Shown here piece by piece: positions 7,529 to 10,531 of a DNA stretch of 10,531 nucleotides. The stretch comes from an uncultured Verrucomicrobiota bacterium (GTDB lineage Bacteria > Verrucomicrobiota > Verrucomicrobiia > Chthoniobacterales > SZAS-18), in contig CALMOL010000324.1 of the NCBI GenBank assembly GCA_937871685.1, forward strand, positions 816-11,346. Direction: 5' to 3'. How positions within the stretch are numbered: position 1 is the stretch's first letter; every line of letters starts with the position of its first letter. The translations under genes and the position numbers were made by a program. The notes beneath the pieces are model-generated. The model saw only the letters and a list, made by a program, of their open reading frames with translations. It did no database searches and was not told where the DNA came from.

Positions 7529-7738
7529 GGGGAGGAAAACAATCGCCGCGGTCCAGCCCGCCGTCATTGTCTGGCAGACGGACCGCGCTGAGGCGCCATC
7601 CTCATTCACGCCTATGGAAAATGAAAGCTCGGGCAGGAAGAAGAACCGCGGCCATCGATCCACTTTGGCACGCCATCGGCGATGGCAGAGGTTGCGGTGC
7701 ACGCCGATCAAGCTCGCACTCGGCCATCGACCTGAGGC
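7529..7738. other. Intergenic region before the Kelch gene, with a 15-bp palindrome at 7672-7686
   Basis: These 210 bp separate the YdjM-like gene from the Kelch gene, both on the minus strand. GCCATCGGCGATGGC at 7672-7686 is an inverted repeat with 7-bp arms around one base. Two further GCCATCGA copies flank it, at about 7651 and 7723. It could be an operator for the Kelch-protease unit. I could not identify convincing -35/-10 boxes. Confidence 0.25.
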
Positions 7739-8302
7739 CTAGCTTTGTGACTCCGCGGACGGGACGTGCGATGACGCAAGTCGCCGAATCCCGAGGGCGC
7801 CAGCGGCAAACGCCGCCGAGGGCAGCCAGACCCAGCAGACCTCGCACCACAGGACCGACAGGCCGCGCGCCGAAAAGAAGTGCGCCCCGATGGGCGAGGC
7901 AAAGATCGGCGTGACGGGCGAAAGGTAGCGCGTGGGATCGAAGGGCGAGAAGAACGCCACGCCGAGGCCGCCGTCGGTGAACGCGTCGAGCACCGCGTGG
8001 GACATGGTCGCGAGGAACAGGTAGCACCACACCCAGCCGCGCCGGGCCGGCGGAATAATCCGGGATGCCATCGCCAGGCAGGCGAGCCCCGAGAGCGCCA
8101 CCGCGAACGCAATCGAGTGAGTCAGCCCGCGATGCCCCAGCAGGCTCTCGTAGGGAACGCCGAACGGAAACCCGATGACATCCAAGTCAGGCGACATCGC
8201 GCAGGCGGCCCCGAGGATCGCCCATCGCCGCGGCACCACGCGAGCCGGAAACGCGGCGACCAGGGCCGCCGCGGCGACGGCGTGGGAGAAGATGGTCGGC
8301 AT
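7739..8302 (-). CDS. YdjM-family membrane-bound metal-dependent hydrolase (DUF457-like)
   Basis: A 187-residue inner-membrane protein of the family called LexA-binding, inner-membrane-associated putative hydrolase; its substrate is unknown. Conserved metal-ligand motifs are visible in the expected order: H7 in the N-terminal segment, SPDLD (37-41), GHRGLTHS (56-63) and SHAVLDAFTDGG (101-112). Hydrophobic stretches at about 9-20, 26-36, 63-80, 89-101 and 147-172 suggest several membrane helices. The family is usually about 170-200 residues, so it looks complete. The ATG at 8302 fits the conserved start; the upstream TTG at 8314 would only add MVVS. No Shine-Dalgarno is evident, and a 16-bp palindrome lies 15 bp upstream. 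It follows the exo/endonuclease-family gene by 131 bp on the same strand, so co-transcription is possible but not certain. Confidence 0.85.
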   Translation of the reverse strand: MPTIFSHAVAAAALVAAFPARVVPRRWAILGAACAMSPDLDVIGFPFGVPYESLLGHRGLTHSIAFAVALSGLACLAMASRIIPPARRGWVWCYLFLATMSHAVLDAFTDGGLGVAFFSPFDPTRYLSPVTPIFASPIGAHFFSARGLSVLWCEVCWVWLPSAAFAAGALGIRRLASSHVPSAESQS

Positions 8303-8317
8303 GGACACGACCAACCG

Positions 8318-8333
8318 CAGGCCGCGCGGCCTG
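8318..8333. promoter_or_regulatory. 16-bp perfect palindrome just upstream of the YdjM-like gene
   Basis: CAGGCCGCGCGGCCTG equals its own reverse complement and lies 15 bp before the YdjM-like ATG. It could be an operator or fold over the ribosome-binding region. It does not resemble the Escherichia coli LexA box. In the plus direction it is followed by TCACCTTTTCTC, a weak terminator-like tract. Confidence 0.3.
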
Positions 8334-8406
8334 TCACCTTTTCTCGTGCGCCCTCGCGCGGAGCGTTTTCTTTCTCCGTGGCCGCAAAGGCAACAAGGAA
8401 GCGCAA

Positions 8407-8422
8407 GAACGCCGCGGCGTTC
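8407..8422 (-). terminator. 16-bp palindrome just after the exo/endonuclease gene
   Basis: GAACGCCGCGGCGTTC is a perfect palindrome starting 11 bp past the stop of the exo/endonuclease-family gene. As RNA it can form a 6-bp stem with a CGCG loop, followed by TTGCGCTTCCTT. The position suggests a terminator or transcript-end stabiliser, but the T-rich tract is interrupted. Confidence 0.35.
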
Positions 8423-8433
8423 CCCGGGCGATT

Positions 8434-9417
8434 CTACTTCGACTTGTCCTGGATGATTTGGTTAAGGCGGAAGGTCTCGATGTCCGTCTTGACCTGGAGC
8501 CAGACAGGAAAGTGATCGGACATCTGGAAGGTGAACTTTTCGCGGGTGTAGCTCTTGCCGGGGAAAAGCTCCTCGATGTGCGCGTCGTCGAGGTAGAAGT
8601 CCACCGCCCCGCCGTCGTTCGTGAAGTTGTCCGGCACCGTCGGCAGATGGAGGATCTGATCGTAGCGGGCGTCCTGGCCGAGGTTCGAGCCGCCGATGAA
8701 GCGGTCGCCCACCTTGAGCTTCACCAGCGGCGCGGGAATCTTGAGGCCGCTGGAGACGAGCGCGGCGAAGATCGGGTCCGTGAGCTTGGGCGTGTTGAAG
8801 TCGCCCAGGACGAGGAGGTCGTGGTCCTCGACGTATTTTTCCTCGAAGCGCTGCTTGATCCAATTGCTCAGGCGCTGGAGTTCCGCGCGGCGGGCATCAT
8901 CGCTGTCGCCCCAGCGCGCGTGCATGGCGAGCGCCAGGAAGTCGAAGTTGCCCGAGCGGAAGGAGCACAGGTAAGGCGCGCGCCAGAACGATTCCTCGGT
9001 GACCCACTCCTTGCCCTTCTTGACGCGCGGAGCATCCACCTCGGCGGCGAGCCCGTTGTGGATCACGGCGCGACGGTCGAAGAGGAAGGCGGTGCGCTCG
9101 TTGTTGCCGCCGGCGTCATCGGACCAGTCCGAGAAAATCACCTTCCAGGAATCGCCGAGGTAATCCATCACGCAGCCCAGGTCCGCGAGGCTGTCGCGCA
9201 GCTCGACGATGGCGACGAGGTCGAACTGGCCGATGATCTCGGCAATGTAGTGGAGGGCGGCGTCGGTGCGCTTGACCTTGCCAAACTCGCGGATGTTCCA
9301 AATGGCGACGTTGATGGTCTCGTCGAGCTTGGAGGGCGGAATCTTGGCGGCATCGATGCGCTTCTTGAGCGCGAGGAGGCCGGCGGCGATGGCGGGGGAG
9401 ACCTTTCCGTGGTGCAT
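8434..9417 (-). CDS. Endonuclease/exonuclease/phosphatase (EEP, DNase I-like) family protein
   Basis: A 327-residue metal-dependent phosphoesterase of the DNase I/exonuclease III fold. The substrate may be nucleic acid or a phosphorylated small molecule and cannot be told here. The catalytic set is complete and in order: WNIREF (40-45, Asn41), VAIVELRD (68-75, metal-binding Glu72), MHARW (165-169, His166), VLGDFNT (203-209, Asp206 and Asn208), RYDQIL (251-256) and MSDHFPVWL (299-307, Asp301 and His302). The ATG at 9417 is chosen because residues before it look non-coding; no Shine-Dalgarno is visible. The N-terminus (SPAIAAGLLALKKRI) resembles a short amphipathic helix more than a signal peptide, so the enzyme is probably cytoplasmic. 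It is preceded by nearly 1 kb without a confident gene and shares no evident operon with ssb. Confidence 0.88.
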   Translation of the reverse strand: MHHGKVSPAIAAGLLALKKRIDAAKIPPSKLDETINVAIWNIREFGKVKRTDAALHYIAEIIGQFDLVAIVELRDSLADLGCVMDYLGDSWKVIFSDWSDDAGGNNERTAFLFDRRAVIHNGLAAEVDAPRVKKGKEWVTEESFWRAPYLCSFRSGNFDFLALAMHARWGDSDDARRAELQRLSNWIKQRFEEKYVEDHDLLVLGDFNTPKLTDPIFAALVSSGLKIPAPLVKLKVGDRFIGGSNLGQDARYDQILHLPTVPDNFTNDGGAVDFYLDDAHIEELFPGKSYTREKFTFQMSDHFPVWLQVKTDIETFRLNQIIQDKSK

Positions 9418-9957
9418 GGCAGGCGGAGAAATGGACGGCCGGACGCAGAATGTCAGCCCAGCCTCGGCGGTTCGCCAAGCGCTACTTGTCCGCAGGCGCG
9501 CGAAAATGGCCCCCATCGAGCGCGCACCGCAGCTATAGGGGCAATCCGCCCGGGCAGATCATCAAAGGTCTATCCCATGAATTGATGACGTTTCACTTTG
9601 CGTAAAATGGCAGGCGAGGCGGGCGGCGTTGGGATGGCCTGGAGGTTGGCGGAGAGGGCGTTGGCCTTGCGGTTTTGGGGCGGCGGTGATGCCCTTGTTG
9701 CGGTCCTTGCTCGTTTCCTGGATCGGTTCGACTGGATTTGCCACAGAGGCGCAGAGGCCACAGAGATGGCTGGCTTAACCAAGGACTCCGGTGGGCCAAT
9801 GCTCCCATCCAGTTCCACGATCAGGTCACGAGCTTGCGGAATGAGCCTGGGGTGCTCCTCCGGCAATGCGCCGGCCGACGAAAGATGGTCGTGAGGTTCG
9901 CCAAAGAGGAGGTCGTTGGATCAATTCGACGTGAACGGTGATGGAATTGATCGGCGA
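9418..9957. other. Non-coding stretch upstream of the exo/endonuclease gene
   Basis: I see no supportable gene here. Short open frames on both strands lack recognisable motifs and consistent G/C preference at third codon positions. A promoter for the downstream minus-strand gene is expected, but I found no convincing -35/-10 pair. The region contains the CACAGAGG-type repeat at 9741-9766 and a small CCGGC/GCCGG hairpin near 9860. Confidence 0.4.
9741..9766. repeat. Three imperfect copies of a CCACAGAGG unit
   Basis: CCACAGAGG (9741-9749), CGCAGAGG (9750-9757) and CCACAGAGA (9758-9766) lie head to tail. Similar CACAGAGGCGCAGAGG-type strings are familiar from intergenic DNA of many bacteria, including Verrucomicrobia. 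That comparison is from memory. No function is assigned. Confidence 0.45.
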
Positions 9958-10140
9958 GGTTCCTGAATCAGGAACCTCACTGGTCGAAACGGGAAGTGCA
10001 CTTCCTGAATTGAGAACCTCAATTCCTGATTCGGGGACCTCACTTGTCGATTCAGGAACCTCGTGAGCTAAAACGGGAACCTTGGTTTCGAAATCCACCA
10101 GAGGGAGGACGGAAAGCGCAACCGCACGAGACAAAGCCAT
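9826..10140 (-). CDS. Doubtful small ORF spanning the 21-bp repeat array
   Basis: An ATG at 10140 opens a 104-codon frame. It begins with a hydrophobic stretch (ALSRAVALSVLPLV, residues 2-15) and then shows degenerate seven-residue repeats of the type EVPESTS, EVPESGI, EVLNSGS, ALPVSTS, EVPDSGT (about 27-61). The 21-bp period equals seven codons, so any frame through the array shows a seven-residue repeat; the repeat itself does not prove coding. Third codon positions are less G/C-biased than in neighbouring genes, and there is no clear Shine-Dalgarno. The tail is Arg- and Pro-rich without motifs. It may be a lineage-specific gene with a signal-like N-terminus, a decayed gene, or no gene. Confidence 0.2.
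   Translation of the reverse strand: MALSRAVALSVLPLVDFETKVPVLAHEVPESTSEVPESGIEVLNSGSALPVSTSEVPDSGTSPINSITVHVELIQRPPLWRTSRPSFVGRRIAGGAPQAHSASS
9958..10083. repeat. Six degenerate 21-bp tandem repeats (minisatellite-like)
   Basis: On the minus strand the units start at 10083, 10062, 10041, 10020, 9999 and 9978. Consensus is roughly GAGGTTCCTGAATCAGGAAGT, about 21 bp per unit. Two unit types seem to occur: one reads GTTCCTGAATC-like, and the other GTTCCCGTTT-like (first and fifth units). The unit ending the array includes a 23-nt inverted repeat at 9956-9978, with perfect 11-bp arms (GAGGTTCCTGA / TCAGGAACCTC) around one base. There are no unique spacers between units, so this is not a CRISPR array. 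Confidence 0.7.
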
Positions 10141-10272
10141 CACCCCGCGCTCTGAACCAAGGACCGGTCGGATGAATTGCGGAAGTCAGCGGGCGAGTCT
10201 CCCATCCGCGAGACAACATCTGAGCCAGAGGAGGGCTCGCCGACGAGAGCCCCAGGCGTAGGCAGAAAGCAA

Positions 10273-10305
10273 ACGAAGGACGAGGAAAATCTCCTCGTCC
10301 TTCGT
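10273..10305 (-). terminator. Strong hairpin downstream of ssb
   Basis: ACGAAGGACGAGGA (10273-10286) and TCCTCGTCCTTCGT (10292-10305) form a perfect 14-bp stem with a 5-nt loop. The stem continues beyond a 3-nt bulge with GCAA/TTGC. It lies 77 bp after the ssb stop. On the ssb strand the stem is followed by TTGCTTTCTGCC, a broken T-rich stretch, so it is a plausible but imperfect intrinsic terminator. Confidence 0.6.
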
Positions 10306-10320
10306 GGTTTGCCTCCTCGC

Positions 10321-10348
10321 TTCCGTGGAGAGTTCCACCTCCACGGAA
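10321..10348. terminator. Second hairpin immediately after ssb
   Basis: TTCCGTGGAG (10321-10330) pairs perfectly with CTCCACGGAA (10339-10348) across an 8-nt loop, 33 bp past the ssb stop. On the ssb strand the stem is not followed by a T-run. It forms a tandem pair with the stronger hairpin at 10273-10305. Confidence 0.45.
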
Positions 10349-10381
10349 AAGCCGGCAATTTTCCGACCGACGGACCACCCG

Positions 10382-10531
10382 TTAGAACGGGATGTCGTCG
10401 TCCTCGGCCGAAGGCTCGGGCCGGCGAGCCGGGGCCGGGCGCGATGGCGCAGGGCGTTGTTGCGCGGGTGCCGGACGGGACATCGGGCGCGGCGCGCCGC
10501 CATCCTCTTCCTCGTAGCCGCCGCCCCCGCC
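10382..10531 (-). CDS. ssb: Single-stranded DNA-binding protein, C-terminal end only
   Basis: The 49 visible residues run from a Gly-rich linker (GGGGGYEEED) through a Pro/Arg/Ala-rich disordered segment to SAEDDDIPF and a TAA stop at 10384-10382. This acidic tip is the conserved SSB tail that recruits partners such as RecQ, PriA, DNA polymerase III chi and exonuclease I. The OB-fold DNA-binding domain and the start lie beyond the right edge, so the gene is partial at its 5' end. SSB coats single-stranded DNA in replication, recombination and repair. Two hairpins follow the stop and probably end the transcript. A Gly/Pro-rich linker before DDDIPF is usual for bacterial SSB and makes other identities unlikely. 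Confidence 0.9.
   Translation of the reverse strand, partial: GGGGGYEEEDGGAPRPMSRPAPAQQRPAPSRPAPARRPEPSAEDDDIPF

Noticed and set aside
7529..7711. N-terminal extension of the Kelch protein to a start at 7711
   Set aside because: It would bury the clear signal peptide starting at 7528 and encodes unstructured, non-signal-like sequence.
8318..8333. LexA/SOS box upstream of the YdjM-like gene
   Set aside because: The palindrome lacks the CTG-N10-CAG layout or any AT-rich core, so only a generic palindrome can be claimed.
9562..9894. Short open frames on both strands between the EEP gene and the repeat array
   Set aside because: No recognisable motif, no consistent third-position G/C preference and overlap with an intergenic-type repeat. 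They look like chance frames.
9958..10083. CRISPR array
   Set aside because: The repeats are adjacent 21-bp units with no unique spacers, and no cas gene is present.

Overview
The window is GC-rich bacterial chromosome, most likely from the phylum Verrucomicrobiota (Opitutales/Opitutaceae-like). This rests on two protein modules I recognise as frequent in that group. One is the secreted-protein C-terminal module with a DPDGDGWSNLLEYALGSDP core. The other is a roughly 120-residue repeat carrying GDNVxIxGFV...RxLVRALGPSLA, found here twice behind a Kelch propeller. The assignment is by recollection, not by a search.

Layout, left to right. ftsY (161-1000, +), the SRP receptor GTPase, is the only confident plus-strand gene. 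It converges on a minus-strand block. Read in its direction of transcription, that block is: a secreted seven-bladed Kelch protein (7528-5660); a very large secreted metzincin-type metalloprotease with PKD, carboxypeptidase-regulatory-like and Calx-beta-like modules (5582-1680); and, 12 bp after the protease stop, a VapB-like antitoxin plus VapC-like PIN toxin (1667-1026). The toxin is frameshifted near its start, so the antitoxin frame runs straight into the rest of the PIN domain. Upstream on the same strand lie a YdjM-type membrane metal-dependent hydrolase (8302-7739) and an endonuclease/exonuclease/phosphatase-family enzyme (9417-8434). At the right edge is the 3' end of ssb (10531-10382), whose product ends in the classic acidic DDDIPF tail.

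About 960 bp between ssb and the exo/endonuclease gene holds no confident gene. It does hold two strong hairpins just downstream of ssb, an array of six degenerate 21-bp repeats with an internal 23-nt perfect inverted repeat, and a short CACAGAGG-type repeat of the kind scattered between bacterial genes.

The genes do not form one obvious pathway. FtsY and SSB are housekeeping. The Kelch protein and the metalloprotease look like a co-transcribed pair of exported proteins acting at or outside the cell surface. The toxin-antitoxin remnant appears inserted or decaying between them and ftsY. I see no CRISPR array, rRNA, tRNA, transposase or defence island. The points most worth a second look are the frameshifted toxin-antitoxin pair, the 21-bp repeat array behind ssb, and the Cys-rich motif pair in the N-terminal half of the metalloprotease.
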